Source: CAWBJP01 sp044867425 (GTDB taxonomy: Bacteria > Actinomycetota > Acidimicrobiia > IMCC26256 > BP-133). From it: a DNA stretch of 64,000 nt. The notes beneath the pieces are model-generated. The model was not told the DNA's origin, did no database searches, and saw only the letters and a list, made by a program, of their open reading frames with translations. The position numbers were made by a program, and so were the translations under genes. Numbering within the stretch: the first letter of the stretch is position 1; each line of letters opens with the position of its first letter. Shown here piece by piece: positions 26,849 to 35,397 of this stretch. Location of the stretch: the NCBI GenBank assembly GCA_044867425.1, contig JBIOUX010000039.1:1-64000 (forward strand), read 5' to 3'.

Positions 26849-27241
26849 TTACGGCCCGGCGACGACCTTGGCATGGATCTGCTCCGCCAGGGCGTGGATG
26901 GCCCGGGTCAACTCGGTGTTGAGCTTGAGCTCCTGCTCCTGCTCGTTGAAGTCATGGTCGGCTTTGCGCTGGGTGAACTCGGCCTGGCGGTTCTGGCCGA
27001 TCATGACGAAGGTCGACAGGAAGATCGCCTCCAGCGAGACGATGAGCGTCAGCTTGGGCCACGGGTCCTGCTCCAGCACCAGCATCCACACGGCGAAGGC
27101 GACGGCGTGGATGTAGACGAACTTCATCGACCCGGCGAAGGCGGTGATGGCATCGGCGATGCGGAGCTGGACATCGGCCGCCCGACGGGCCTTGTGCTCC
27201 ATGACAACGGGGTGTCGCGGTCGTGTGTCCGTGGCTGTCAC
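26849..27241 (-). CDS. DUF1003 family small membrane protein
   Basis: 130 residues with two transmembrane helices (FVYIHAVAFAVWMLVL and LTLIVSLEAIFLSTFVMIG) followed by the family hallmark QNRQAEFTQRKADHDF and a charged helix. DUF1003 proteins have no firm function; some relatives are called cyclic nucleotide-binding or low-affinity transporters without proof. GTG 27241 has AGGAGG five bases upstream. It probably forms an operon with the dihaem peroxidase downstream. Confidence 0.85.
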   Translation of the reverse strand: MTATDTRPRHPVVMEHKARRAADVQLRIADAITAFAGSMKFVYIHAVAFAVWMLVLEQDPWPKLTLIVSLEAIFLSTFVMIGQNRQAEFTQRKADHDFNEQEQELKLNTELTRAIHALAEQIHAKVVAGP

Positions 27242-27344
27242 GTGCTCCTCCTCTGCAGGCGCGGCGGTGACCGGGGGGATGGCCGTGAGCGAGCTCGCGT
27301 CAACTCTATGGCGGAGGCCGAGCAGGCCGTCTGGTCGGCTCGAG

Positions 27345-28655
27345 TCACCCGAAGCGGGGGACGGAGAAGAGGACCCCGCCGAAGAGCAGGTAGGCGAGGA
27401 GCAGCGTCCAGGCCACGTTGAACGCCTGCGCCAGCACGAAGGCCAGGGCCGGACGGCCGCCCTCGGCCGTGACGAGGTCGGCGAAGCGCGTCTCGAGCCC
27501 GATGGAGGTGAAGGCGAGGGCGAACCACAGGGTGCGCAGGCTGGTCAGGATCGGCTTGGTGTCGGTCACCGTGGCGTCGGTGAGGAAGAACGAGAAGATG
27601 ATCGAGGCGACGATGAAACCGAGCACGAACTTGGGGAAGCGTTCCCAGATGACCCGGGGGCTGGGCCGCTCGGTGCCCTCCCGCCGCCGCATGGTCCACC
27701 ACACCGACAGGGCGAAGGCCGCCACGCCGATGAGCACGTTCTGGGAGAACTTGACGATCACCCCTGCTTTGAGGGCGGACTCGCCGATCAGCTCGGCCGC
27801 CGCCACCACCGAACCGCTCGTGTCCAGCGTGCCCCCCAGCCAGGCGCCCCCCACCACGTCCGGCATGTGGAAGGTCTTCACCACCCAGGGCATGACAACC
27901 AGCATGGGGACGGCGACCAGGAGCACCAGCGAGGTGACGTAGGACAGCTTCTTGCGGTCGCCCTGGATGGCCCCGCAGGTGGCGATGGCAGCGGAGACGC
28001 CGCAGATGGCCACGGCCGAGGAGAGCATGACGGCGAACTCGTCGTCCACCCGGAACTTCCGGGCCAGCCAGAAGCACACGTACCACACGGTGGTGGCCAC
28101 CAGCAGTGCCTGGACCAGGCCCCGGGCACCGGCGTCGAGGATGTCGGGAAAGAGGATGCCGGCGCCCAGCAGGACCAGCCCGATCTTGATGTAGTACTCG
28201 GTGCGCACCGCCTCCCGCAGCCAGTCGGGCACCCCGATGAGGTTGCTGATGGCCAGGCCGATGAACAGGGCGAAGAGCACGAACTCCAGCCCGATGTCGG
28301 AAACCGCCGTGTTGCCGGCGATGACCAGGGAGGCGAAGGCCAGCAGGAAGACGGCCGGGAACCCGACGGCGTAGCGGGCCACCTTGCCGCCCATGAGCCA
28401 GATCCCTCCGGCGGAGAGCACCAGGTAGGCGGCCCCACCCAGGACCCACTTGCCGAGCGTCTCGCCCCCCAGGAGGTCGCCCAGGCCGCCCAGGCTGTCC
28501 CATTCCAGCTTGGGGAGGTCGATGTGCACGCCCGCCAGGGTGAGGAGGATGAGCAGGCTGCCGAGCCCGACGGCCAGCCAGTCCTCGCTGCGCCAGGCGG
28601 GGGCGGGCGGGCCGGCCGGCGGCGTGTCCTGCTCGGGGGCGGCGGGCTCGGCCAT
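27345..28655 (-). CDS. YeiH/UPF0324 family integral membrane protein (putative sulfate exporter)
   Basis: 436 residues with about ten to eleven hydrophobic helices. Family segments include IGLVLLGAGILFPDI, VMLSSAVAICGVSAAIATCG (highly conserved in YeiH), and VVGGAWLGGTLDTSGSVVAA. Members are annotated as sulfate exporters on limited evidence. It follows the RDD gene by six bases on the same strand and is probably co-transcribed. An N-terminal Pro/Ala-rich tail (1-22) is cytoplasmic. Confidence 0.85.
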   Translation of the reverse strand: MAEPAAPEQDTPPAGPPAPAWRSEDWLAVGLGSLLILLTLAGVHIDLPKLEWDSLGGLGDLLGGETLGKWVLGGAAYLVLSAGGIWLMGGKVARYAVGFPAVFLLAFASLVIAGNTAVSDIGLEFVLFALFIGLAISNLIGVPDWLREAVRTEYYIKIGLVLLGAGILFPDILDAGARGLVQALLVATTVWYVCFWLARKFRVDDEFAVMLSSAVAICGVSAAIATCGAIQGDRKKLSYVTSLVLLVAVPMLVVMPWVVKTFHMPDVVGGAWLGGTLDTSGSVVAAAELIGESALKAGVIVKFSQNVLIGVAAFALSVWWTMRRREGTERPSPRVIWERFPKFVLGFIVASIIFSFFLTDATVTDTKPILTSLRTLWFALAFTSIGLETRFADLVTAEGGRPALAFVLAQAFNVAWTLLLAYLLFGGVLFSVPRFG

Positions 28656-28661
28656 GCCCCT

Positions 28662-29273
28662 CTAGGCGTCGTCGGTGGGCTCGAACTCGATCCGCTCGGG
28701 GCTGCGGGCCTGGCGGGCCGGCTTCTTCTCCCACACGACGATCGTTCCCGCCGAGCGGTCGTGGAGCGTCTGGAGGAGCGGGTCGGCCAGGGCCAGGAAG
28801 GACACGAACCAGAACAGCGCCCGGGCCCCGGCGCGATGGGTGGCCACCTGGAAGCCGATCGGGCCGCCCGTCTCCTGGTGGACGACCTTGATGCCCACCA
28901 GCCGCTTGCCCATCGTCTGGCCGCCCGCCCCCTCGAGCAGCACCACGTGGGCCAACACCGCCACGGTGGCCAGGAGGCGGACCCGCAGCGGGGCACCATC
29001 GTTGCCGAAGGCGGGATCCCAGCCGAGAGCACCGACGAAGGACAGCGCCACCAGCATCACCGTGACGTCGAGGGCGGCGGCCGCGAGCCGGGCCCGGGGC
29101 GAGGCCAGATCCGGCCGCCGGACGGCCTCGGTACCGGCGGGGTCGTCCGAATCGGCGGAGAACAGCCGGCGAGCGAGCGCCCGGGAGGAGAACCGCTCCC
29201 CGCAGCGGTGGCAGTTGCGCCGGAATCCGTTGGTGGCCCCGCACCTCTGGCACTGCACCGCGCCAATATCCAT
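28662..29273 (-). CDS. RDD-family membrane protein with N-terminal zinc ribbon
   Basis: 203 residues. The first 25 carry a zinc ribbon, CQRCGATNGFRRNCHRCG (two CX2C pairs). The RDD domain follows: SPRARLAAAALDVTVML (R and D residues), GGQTMGKRLVGIKVV, and the third segment LQTLHDRSAGTIVVW. RDD proteins are small transporters or scaffolds of unknown cargo. ATG 29273 fixes the start at the zinc ribbon. It precedes yeiH by six bases. Confidence 0.82.
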   Translation of the reverse strand: MDIGAVQCQRCGATNGFRRNCHRCGERFSSRALARRLFSADSDDPAGTEAVRRPDLASPRARLAAAALDVTVMLVALSFVGALGWDPAFGNDGAPLRVRLLATVAVLAHVVLLEGAGGQTMGKRLVGIKVVHQETGGPIGFQVATHRAGARALFWFVSFLALADPLLQTLHDRSAGTIVVWEKKPARQARSPERIEFEPTDDA

Positions 29274-29394
29274 CTGCCGGCGGCTCCCGTAAAGAGGGTG
29301 ATTTCGTGCGTCAGCAACGACTCCCCGAGGGGACCGGGCCTCCGCCCCGGGGGCAAGATGTTCGCTCCCGGTCCGATCCCAAGGGAGGGTGAAC

Positions 29395-29877
29395 GTGTCC
29401 GAGATCCTCACCAAGGCCGCCACGCAGGCCCACGACTCGCTGATCGGCTTCGAGAAGATCCTCCGCGCCATCAGCGACGCCGATCTCCACCGCGCCCAGC
29501 CGGAGGGAGGTTGGACCTGCGCCCAGGTCGTCTCCCACATGCACCTGTCCGGGTTGGTGTGGATCGCCGACCTGGAACGGCTGCGCCACTGCACCGGCGA
29601 GGGCATGTTCATGTTCCGGGAGGAGTTAGGTCACGACGCCGTGGGCGCGCCCCCTCCTACCGCGGCCGAGGCCGCCGACCGCATCGCCAGCCTGCGAGCC
29701 GCCCTGGAGGCGTGCCTTCCCGCCGCCGACCCGGCCATCCTCGACAAGGAGATGGAAGTCCCACCCTTCGGCACCGTGACCTGCGCCGAGTTCATGCCGC
29801 TCATCATCGGCCACCTGGACAACCACGCCGAGCAGGCCAAGGCGATCCTCAGGGTCCGGGGCGCCCTCCCCGCTTAG
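29395..29877 (+). CDS. DinB-family (DinB_2) protein
   Basis: About 160 residues forming a four-helix DinB fold. The three metal-ligand histidines are plausible in VVSHMHLSG (about 47-50) and LIIGHLDNHAEQAK (about 142-146). DinB enzymes are metal-dependent, thiol- (bacillithiol/mycothiol) linked S-transferases. GTG 29395 is six bases from GGGAGG; GTG 29389 sits too close to it. The stop overlaps the stop of the convergent gene by four bases. Confidence 0.75.
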   Translation: MSEILTKAATQAHDSLIGFEKILRAISDADLHRAQPEGGWTCAQVVSHMHLSGLVWIADLERLRHCTGEGMFMFREELGHDAVGAPPPTAAEAADRIASLRAALEACLPAADPAILDKEMEVPPFGTVTCAEFMPLIIGHLDNHAEQAKAILRVRGALPA

Positions 29878-30284
29878 AGCACTGGAAAGACCTGGATGGC
29901 GGATCGTTCCTGCCGGGCCAGGGCCCGCACAACGGCGCGATCCCCGTGTTGGAGGCGGGGCGACTCGAGCAGGGCGCCCAGGGCAACGGTCACCGCCTCG
30001 GCCGGCAGTTCGGAGTCTTCCCCGCCGATGGAGACCGCCAGGTCGTCCCCGTGGACCACCAACTCGATGATCTCCAGCCGGACCCGGTCGTCCAGCCGCA
30101 TGGCGGTGGGAAACACCAGCAGGCGCTCGAGCCAGACCAGGCCCTGCAGGACGTGGGCGACCAGACCACCGACGCTGAGATCCTCGAGCGCGCTGGGCTC
30201 CTCCCAGCGCTTGGCCGTGGCCGGGTCGCCGAGGAGCCCGGCGAAATGGTCGCCGGCCCGCAGGAAGGCCTCTGTGATCTCCAC
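29874..30284 (-). CDS. Maleylpyruvate-isomerase-type N-terminal domain protein (mycothiol-linked DinB fold)
   Basis: 136 residues. LSVGGLVAHVLQGLVWLERLL resembles the first metal-binding helix of mycothiol-dependent maleylpyruvate isomerases, and IIELVVHGDDLAVSIG the helix carrying the later ligand (HGDD in place of the usual HxxD). The C-terminal SCP2-like part found in many relatives is missing, so it is a stand-alone core. Convergent with the neighbouring DinB gene and divergent from the cyclase fusion. Confidence 0.7.
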   Translation of the reverse strand: MEITEAFLRAGDHFAGLLGDPATAKRWEEPSALEDLSVGGLVAHVLQGLVWLERLLVFPTAMRLDDRVRLEIIELVVHGDDLAVSIGGEDSELPAEAVTVALGALLESPRLQHGDRAVVRALARQERSAIQVFPVL

Positions 30285-30307
30285 GCCCGCATCCTTACAC
30301 TGGCGCC

Positions 30308-31831
30308 GTGCTGCGCGAGCCGGTGCGGGGCGGCTTCCCGGAGCCGTCCTTCCATGCCCTCCCGGGCATCGACCGGGCGCGGGCCTACCTGCGGGGCCTC
30401 GTCCCCCGGCCGCCGCTGTCCCACCTGGTCGGCTACCGGGTCACGCAGGTCGGCCCCGGAAGCGCCACGCTGACCATGCCGGCCAGCCCCTGGCTCCAGG
30501 GTCTTGACGACGGCATGTTCATCGAGTTCCTGGTGGCGGCGGCGCTGACCGGGGCGGCGATGACCAGTGCCCCTCCGGGGGCGGAAGTGCGCCTGACGTC
30601 GGTCTCCGTGAACCGCTTCCGCCCGGCGACCACCGCCAGCGGCACGCTGGTGGCCCGGGGCCGGACGCTCAACAGCGGACGCACGTTCCCGTTCACGGAA
30701 GTGCTGGTGGAGGACTCCCTGGGCCGGGCGGTGATCCACGCCACCGGCGCCGCCATCTTCCGGCCTGTGACCTCGCTCCCGGCGCCGTCCCCCGCCTTCG
30801 CCGCCGTCCCGCTGGAGACCCCGAGCTACTCCACACCCGACCCCCACGAGCGGCCCCTCCCAGGGGGCGTCGGGCTGGCCCCTGTCCAGCTGTGGGAAGA
30901 ACACGACGGTCCCGCCATCATCCGGATGTACCTGGCCGGGGAGCTGCCACAGATGCCGGTGACAGCGCTGTTGGGTCTCCGGATCCTCGCCTGGGAGGAG
31001 GGACGGGTCGAGGGCTCGCTGCCGGCAACGGAATGGCTCGCCGGCGAAGGCCGTGACGTGGCTCCCGGCGTCCTCACCTTCCTCGCCCACGTCGGTCTGG
31101 GAGGGACGACAGCGTTACGGGTGCCGCGCCGGCGTGTCCAGGTCGGCATCCTCGACGACAGCGTGAGCTTCTACCGCAGCGTGGCCTGCGACGGCCGCGA
31201 CCTCCGGGTGCGGGGCAGGATCACCCATCGACCGGGTGACTTCGTGGTGTCGTCCATGGACGTGACGGACGCCGACGGGAACCTCGTGGCCGTCGGGCAC
31301 CGGACGTCCGTGTTCCTGGAGCCGCGCGCCACCCCGGCGGCCAAGTCGGAGCGCCGCCTGCTCACCGTGTTGTTCACCGACCTCGTCGAGTCCACCCGGA
31401 CGGTGGAGCAGTCCGGCGACGGGCGGTGGTCCGAGCTCCTCGCCGAGCACCACCGGCTCGTCCGCTCCGAGCTGGAGGTCCACCACGGGCGGGAGGTGAA
31501 GACGACCGGCGACGGCTTCCTGGCCACGTTCGACTCGCCGACCCGGGCGATGCAGTGCGCCCGCGCCATCCGCGACGGCGTCCGCCGCCTCGGCCTGGAG
31601 ATGCGGGCGGGCATCCACACCGGGGAGTGTGAAGTCGGCGGGGGCGATGTCGCCGGGCTGGCCGTCCACGTGGCCGCCCGGGTCCAGTCGGCGGCCCAGC
31701 CGGGCGAGATCCTGGTGTCGGCGACGGTCCGCGATCTCACCGCCGGGTCCGGAATCCAGCTCGTCGACCGCGGTGGGCACGAGCTGAAAGGCCTCGACGG
31801 GCAGTGGGCGCTCTTCGCGGTCGAGGGCTGA
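30308..31831 (+). CDS. Fusion of two PaaI-like hotdog domains with a class III nucleotidyl cyclase
   Basis: 507 residues. Hotdog 1 (about 30-155) has LSHLVGYRVTQVGPGSATL and SVSVNRFRPATTASGTLVAR. Hotdog 2 (about 210-338) has PVTALLGLRILAWEEGRVEG, DVAPGVLTFLAHVGLG and VAVGHRTSVFL. Residues 349-507 form a class III cyclase: LTVLFTDLVESTRTVE with metal-binding Asp358, REVKTTGDGFLATF with Asp402, GIHTGECEV and HVAARVQSAAQPGE. Hotdogs of this type are acyl-CoA thioesterases; the cyclase makes cAMP or cGMP. The fusion suggests cyclic-nucleotide output tuned by acyl-CoA. It overlaps the ROK kinase by one base (TGATG). I do not recall this architecture as a described family. Confidence 0.82.
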   Translation: MLREPVRGGFPEPSFHALPGIDRARAYLRGLVPRPPLSHLVGYRVTQVGPGSATLTMPASPWLQGLDDGMFIEFLVAAALTGAAMTSAPPGAEVRLTSVSVNRFRPATTASGTLVARGRTLNSGRTFPFTEVLVEDSLGRAVIHATGAAIFRPVTSLPAPSPAFAAVPLETPSYSTPDPHERPLPGGVGLAPVQLWEEHDGPAIIRMYLAGELPQMPVTALLGLRILAWEEGRVEGSLPATEWLAGEGRDVAPGVLTFLAHVGLGGTTALRVPRRRVQVGILDDSVSFYRSVACDGRDLRVRGRITHRPGDFVVSSMDVTDADGNLVAVGHRTSVFLEPRATPAAKSERRLLTVLFTDLVESTRTVEQSGDGRWSELLAEHHRLVRSELEVHHGREVKTTGDGFLATFDSPTRAMQCARAIRDGVRRLGLEMRAGIHTGECEVGGGDVAGLAVHVAARVQSAAQPGEILVSATVRDLTAGSGIQLVDRGGHELKGLDGQWALFAVEG

Positions 31832-32697
31832 TGGGAAGCGACCGCCTGGCCCTGGCCGTCGACATCGGCGGCACCAAGCTGGCCGCCGGCGTGGTCGACG
31901 GCGAGGGCCGCCTTACCGACCGGGCGTCCACCCCCACACCCGTCACCGACGACCCCGAGGAAGTGTTCTCCGCCCTCACCGGCGTGATCGAGAAGCTGCC
32001 GCCGGTGGAGGCGGCCGTGTGCGGCATCGGCTGCGGGGGCCCCATGGCCCCCGGCGGTGAGGAGGTGTCCACGCTCCACATCCCCGCCTGGCGCCGGTTC
32101 CCGCTGCGCCGGCGGGTGGCCGAGGCCACCGGCCTGCCCACCTTCGTCGACAACGACGCCAAGGCCCTGGCCCGGGGGGAGGGCTGGGTGGGGGCGGCCG
32201 CGGGCCAGTCCGAATTCATCGCCATGGTCGTGTCCACCGGCGTGGGCGGGGGGATCTTCCTCGACGGCCGCCTCCTCGACGGCCGGGCCGGCAACGCCGG
32301 CCACATCGGCCATGTGGTGGTCGTGCCCGGCGGCCGGGAGTGCTTCTGCGGCGGGCGGGGCTGCCTGGAGGCGGAGGCCTCGGGGCGGGCCATCGCCGCC
32401 GCCACCGGCCGTCCGCCGGCGGAGGCCGGTCCCGAGGTGATCCACCGCACCGGCACGCTGGTGGGCCGGGCGGTGGCGTCGGTGGCCAACCTCCTCGACC
32501 TGCCCCTGGCCGTTGTGGCCGGGTCGGTGGCGCTGGGGTTCGGCGCCCCGTTCTTCGCTGCCGCCCAGGCGGAGATCGACGCCCTGGCCCGCCTCGACTT
32601 CTCCCGGGGCACCCGCATCGTCCCCGCCGGCCTGGGCGACGCCGGGCCCCTCATCGGCGCCGCCGCCGTGGGCTTCGCCGGCCTGGCCTCCCGCTGA
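31831..32697 (+). CDS. ROK-family sugar kinase (glucokinase-like)
   Basis: 288 residues. ALAVDIGGTKLAAGVVDGEG is the ATP phosphate-binding motif; FVDNDAKALARGE holds the catalytic Asp; and GHIGHVVVVPGG followed by CFCGGRGCLE is the ROK zinc motif. The protein probably phosphorylates glucose or an N-acyl sugar. The start ATG 31831 overlaps the cyclase stop, so the two genes are translationally coupled, which hints at a link between cyclic-nucleotide signalling and sugar uptake. Confidence 0.9.
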   Translation: MGSDRLALAVDIGGTKLAAGVVDGEGRLTDRASTPTPVTDDPEEVFSALTGVIEKLPPVEAAVCGIGCGGPMAPGGEEVSTLHIPAWRRFPLRRRVAEATGLPTFVDNDAKALARGEGWVGAAAGQSEFIAMVVSTGVGGGIFLDGRLLDGRAGNAGHIGHVVVVPGGRECFCGGRGCLEAEASGRAIAAATGRPPAEAGPEVIHRTGTLVGRAVASVANLLDLPLAVVAGSVALGFGAPFFAAAQAEIDALARLDFSRGTRIVPAGLGDAGPLIGAAAVGFAGLASR

Positions 32698-32713
32698 CGA
32701 CCCCCGCCAGCCT

Positions 32714-33025
32714 TCAGAGGGCCTCGAGGAGCACGACGGTGGCCATCCCGGCGATCAGGGTGAGGGCCACGCTGCCCGTACGCCAGGCGACGAGGGTGGC
32801 CAGGACGCCGGCCGCGAACCGGGGCTGGGTCAGGTCCAGGGCACCGTGGGGCCGGGCGATCGCCGGCAGCACCAGCGAGGCGAGGGCGGCCGGCGGGATC
32901 TGGCGCAACAGGCGCTGCACGCCGGGCGGCACCGTGGCCAGGCGGTGGGCGAAGGCGATGAACGAGGCTCGCATGGCGAAGGTGCCCAGGCCCGCGGCCA
33001 CGATGACGATCCAGACCCGGCTCAT
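32714..33025 (-). CDS. azlD: AzlD, small subunit of branched-chain amino acid exporter
   Basis: 103 residues with three to four hydrophobic helices: VWIVIVAAGLGTFAMRASF at the N terminus, IPPAALASLVLPAI (family signature), FAAGVLATLVAWRTGSVAL and the final VVLLEAL. AzlD works with AzlC to export branched-chain amino acids or analogues. It overlaps the end of azlC by four bases (ATGA). Confidence 0.85.
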   Translation of the reverse strand: MSRVWIVIVAAGLGTFAMRASFIAFAHRLATVPPGVQRLLRQIPPAALASLVLPAIARPHGALDLTQPRFAAGVLATLVAWRTGSVALTLIAGMATVVLLEAL

Positions 33026-33779
33026 GCCGGGGTCTCCGGCATCTCTGGCGGACGGGGGTGGTGGTCGTCGGGCCCACCGCTCCCCTCACCGTCCCGTCGC
33101 TCGGCCAGGACCTCGGCCAGGGCGCCGGCGGCGATCCCGCTGACCGCCCCCGCCATGATCGACAACCCGCCGGCCCCGGCCTCGGCGGCCACCACCGCCG
33201 CCACCCCACCGGCCGTCGCCGCCACCACCGCCGGGCGGGTGGTGCCACCGGGACCAGCAGCACCAGGAACACGAGGGACACGGCGAAATCCAGTGGGATC
33301 CGGTCGGGCAGCGCCGTGCCCACCAGCGCCCCGGTCAGGGTCGACGTGACCCAGATGGCCGCCAGGAAGACGCCGGCGCCGGCCATGAAGGGGATGCGGC
33401 GCCGGGGCTCGTCCTCCTCTGGCCACCGGGAGATGCAGGCGGCATAGACCTGGTCGACCAGCACATAGCCGGCGGCCAGCCGGCGCCAGCGCGGCTCTCT
33501 GGCCAGGTAGGGCGCCAGCGACGCCGAGTACAGGAGCATTCGCAGGTTGATGGTCCAGGCGGCCAGGACGGCGACGGCCACCGAGCCGCCACCGGTGAGC
33601 ACGTTGATGGCGGCCAGCTGCGAGGCGCCGGCGAAGACGATGGTGGAGAACCCGAGGGCGGCGCCGGCCCCCAGCCCGGCGGCCACCGGGGTGGCCCCCG
33701 CCACCAACCCGAACGGGATGACGCCGATCACCATGGGGGCCACGGCGGCGGCACCGGCCCGGGCATCCGAGAGCGACAT
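33022..33779 (-). pseudogene. azlC: AzlC, large subunit of branched-chain amino acid exporter, with a one-base frameshift
   Basis: ATG 33779 begins MSLSDARAGAAAVAPMVIGV and reads the AzlC core: FSTIVFAGASQLAAINVL, WTINLRMLLYSASLAPYL and FVLLV-type helices to LVLLVPV near 33255. There the frame must move by one base (about 33246-33252) to continue as GTTRPAVVAATAGGVAAVVA, LSIMAGAVSGIAAGALAEVL and reach the stop at 33022 that overlaps azlD. Total length 758 nt is one short of a multiple of three, in agreement with one missing base. Either a sequencing/assembly slip in a GC-rich run or a real lesion. Confidence 0.75.
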
Positions 33780-33869
33780 GGCCCTGCATGATGGCCGCCC
33801 CCGGGCCCGAGCCGGGAACCGCAAAACCCGATTGACACCCTCCGGCGGTCCCCACCACAGTGGCCGGCA

Positions 33870-34682
33870 ATGATCAGGACGCTGTCGCTGGTCGCCGTGG
33901 CGGTGCTCGTCTCCGCCGTGACGCTGGTCGCCCCGGACGCCCGGGCGGAGACCGACCTGTACTACGTGGCCCTGGGCGACTCCTACTCCTCCGGTGAAGG
34001 GGTCGAGCCCTACGACCCCGACTCGCTCGACTGCCACCGCTCCCCCGGCGCCTATCCCAGCCTGGCCGCCGGCCAGCCGCCGGCCCGCGCCTGGACCTAC
34101 TGGTTCTTCGCCTGCTCGGGCGCCACCACCGACGACGTCAACCGGCCGGTGTCGGGCCAGGCCCACCAGGTGGAGAAGGCGGCCGAGTGGGTCCGCCTCG
34201 TCACCATCACCATCGGCGGCAACGACGCCCGCTTCGGTCCCATGCTCCGGCGCTGCGCCCTCGGGTCCACCCCCTGCACCGAAGAGAACGACAACGAGGA
34301 GGCCTTCATCGAGCAGGAGGTCCGGCCCAGGCTGAAGGCCACCTACGCCAAGCTGCGGGCCGCCTCGCCCCCGGCCCGGATGGTCGTCCTCACCTACCCC
34401 CACATCTTCCAGACCGAGCGGCACTGCGGCCGGGAACCGGGCATCCAGAACGACGAGAAGGCGTGGATCCGGGACCGCACCGACCAGCTCAACGACATCG
34501 TCGACGAGCAGGCCACGGCCGCCGGCCTCCAGGTGCTCGACGGGCGCGACGCCTTCGCCGGCCACGAGATCTGCACCGAGGAACCCTGGGTCAACGGGTG
34601 GGGGCAGCCGGGCTCCTTCCATCCCAACGCCAAGGGGCACGAGGTTCTGGCCCGCCAGCTGGTCGACTTCCTCAACCGCTGA
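33870..34682 (+). CDS. Secreted SGNH/GDSL hydrolase
   Basis: 270 residues with a signal peptide (TLSLVAVAVLVSAVTLVA, cleavage near ARA-ET). The catalytic blocks are all visible: GDSYSSGEG with the nucleophile Ser (about 37), WFFACSGATTDDV, TIGGNDARF (oxyanion Asn) and the C-terminal DxxH-type PGSFHPNAKGH. The layout resembles actinobacterial secreted lipases/esterases with several Cys pairs (DCH, ACSG, RCALGSTPC, RHCG, EICTEE). A TTGACA lies at 33832-33837, but the -10 is not clear. Confidence 0.88.
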   Translation: MIRTLSLVAVAVLVSAVTLVAPDARAETDLYYVALGDSYSSGEGVEPYDPDSLDCHRSPGAYPSLAAGQPPARAWTYWFFACSGATTDDVNRPVSGQAHQVEKAAEWVRLVTITIGGNDARFGPMLRRCALGSTPCTEENDNEEAFIEQEVRPRLKATYAKLRAASPPARMVVLTYPHIFQTERHCGREPGIQNDEKAWIRDRTDQLNDIVDEQATAAGLQVLDGRDAFAGHEICTEEPWVNGWGQPGSFHPNAKGHEVLARQLVDFLNR

Positions 34683-34702
34683 CCGGTGCTTGCCAGGCTG
34701 TA

Positions 34703-34730
34703 TTAGGGCTACCTAAGCTTACGTCTTAGG
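34703..34730. promoter_or_regulatory. Iron-box-like inverted repeats (DtxR/IdeR-type candidate)
   Basis: TTAGG (34703-34707), CCTAA (34712-34716) and TTAGG (34726-34730) alternate in an AT-rich island. CCTAAG and CTTAGG form a perfect inverted repeat with a 7-bp spacer (34712-34730). DtxR/IdeR sites use TTAGG and CCTAA half-sites. The spacing is not identical to the known consensus, so another metalloregulator is possible. It lies 42 bases before the gene at 34772. Confidence 0.4.
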
Positions 34731-34771
34731 ATTCTCTAATCTCCCGGACGGGCGACGGCAGCGGAGGATGG

Positions 34772-35338
34772 ATGTTCACCCAGGCGGCTTTCGACTCCAT
34801 GCGGATGGCGGCGACACTGGCGCTGGCCGTGCCCAGCCTCGGGGCACGCGTCTCGTTTCCCCGCGGGCCGGAGGTGGAGGTGAGCTGGGTCCCTCGCCCG
34901 CTCCCGACCGGCGTGCGCCACATGGCGCCGTGCCTCTTCCGCCGGTTCGTCGCCTGCGCCCACCATCGCCGGGCCGCCGGCCACACGGTGAGGCTGTGGG
35001 GCCAACCCCCGGGTGTCGACCCGACCGTGCACATGCTGATCGCCCCGGGCGACCGCAAGCTCCCATCCGGCATCTACCAGGTCCAGGTCGACGGAGGCTG
35101 GCGGATGGTGTTCCCCTGCCTGCTCTCCGCCCCCGACTGCGCCGAGACACTGGCCGGAGGCTGGCCCGAGCTCACCTTCCACGCCGACCCCCTGACCGGG
35201 GTCACCCTGGTGGCGTGCCGGCGGCCCTTCGGCGAGGGTCCGGCGGTGGGCCGGGACGTCGAGCGGCTGGTCGACGCCCGGGCCCGCCTGCTGGTGGCCG
35301 AGCTGCTCGACGGGCTGGCGCCGGCGGCCCGGTCCTGA
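34772..35338 (+). CDS. Hypothetical protein
   Basis: 188 residues, no family recognised. It starts MFTQAAFDSMRMAATLALAV and has no clear signal peptide or membrane segment. Segments of interest are CLFRRFVACAHHRRAAGH (Cys/His-rich, about 51-68), HMLIAPGDRKLPSGIYQVQV (beta-rich), and a charged C-terminal helix. Upstream TTAGG/CCTAA half-sites suggest metal-responsive expression. The reading frame and codon bias support a real gene, although another frame over the same stretch is also open. Confidence 0.55.
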   Translation: MFTQAAFDSMRMAATLALAVPSLGARVSFPRGPEVEVSWVPRPLPTGVRHMAPCLFRRFVACAHHRRAAGHTVRLWGQPPGVDPTVHMLIAPGDRKLPSGIYQVQVDGGWRMVFPCLLSAPDCAETLAGGWPELTFHADPLTGVTLVACRRPFGEGPAVGRDVERLVDARARLLVAELLDGLAPAARS

Positions 35339-35397
35339 GCCGGCGTCAGGTGGGGCACCGCGGGTGATCGACGACGCCTCTGGGTAGGCCAGGGCCT

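Noticed and set aside
31737..34640. A 967-codon - strand frame spanning AzlC, ROK kinase and SGNH hydrolase genes
   Set aside because: Only the AzlC segment has protein sense; the rest is antisense to genes with clear motifs.
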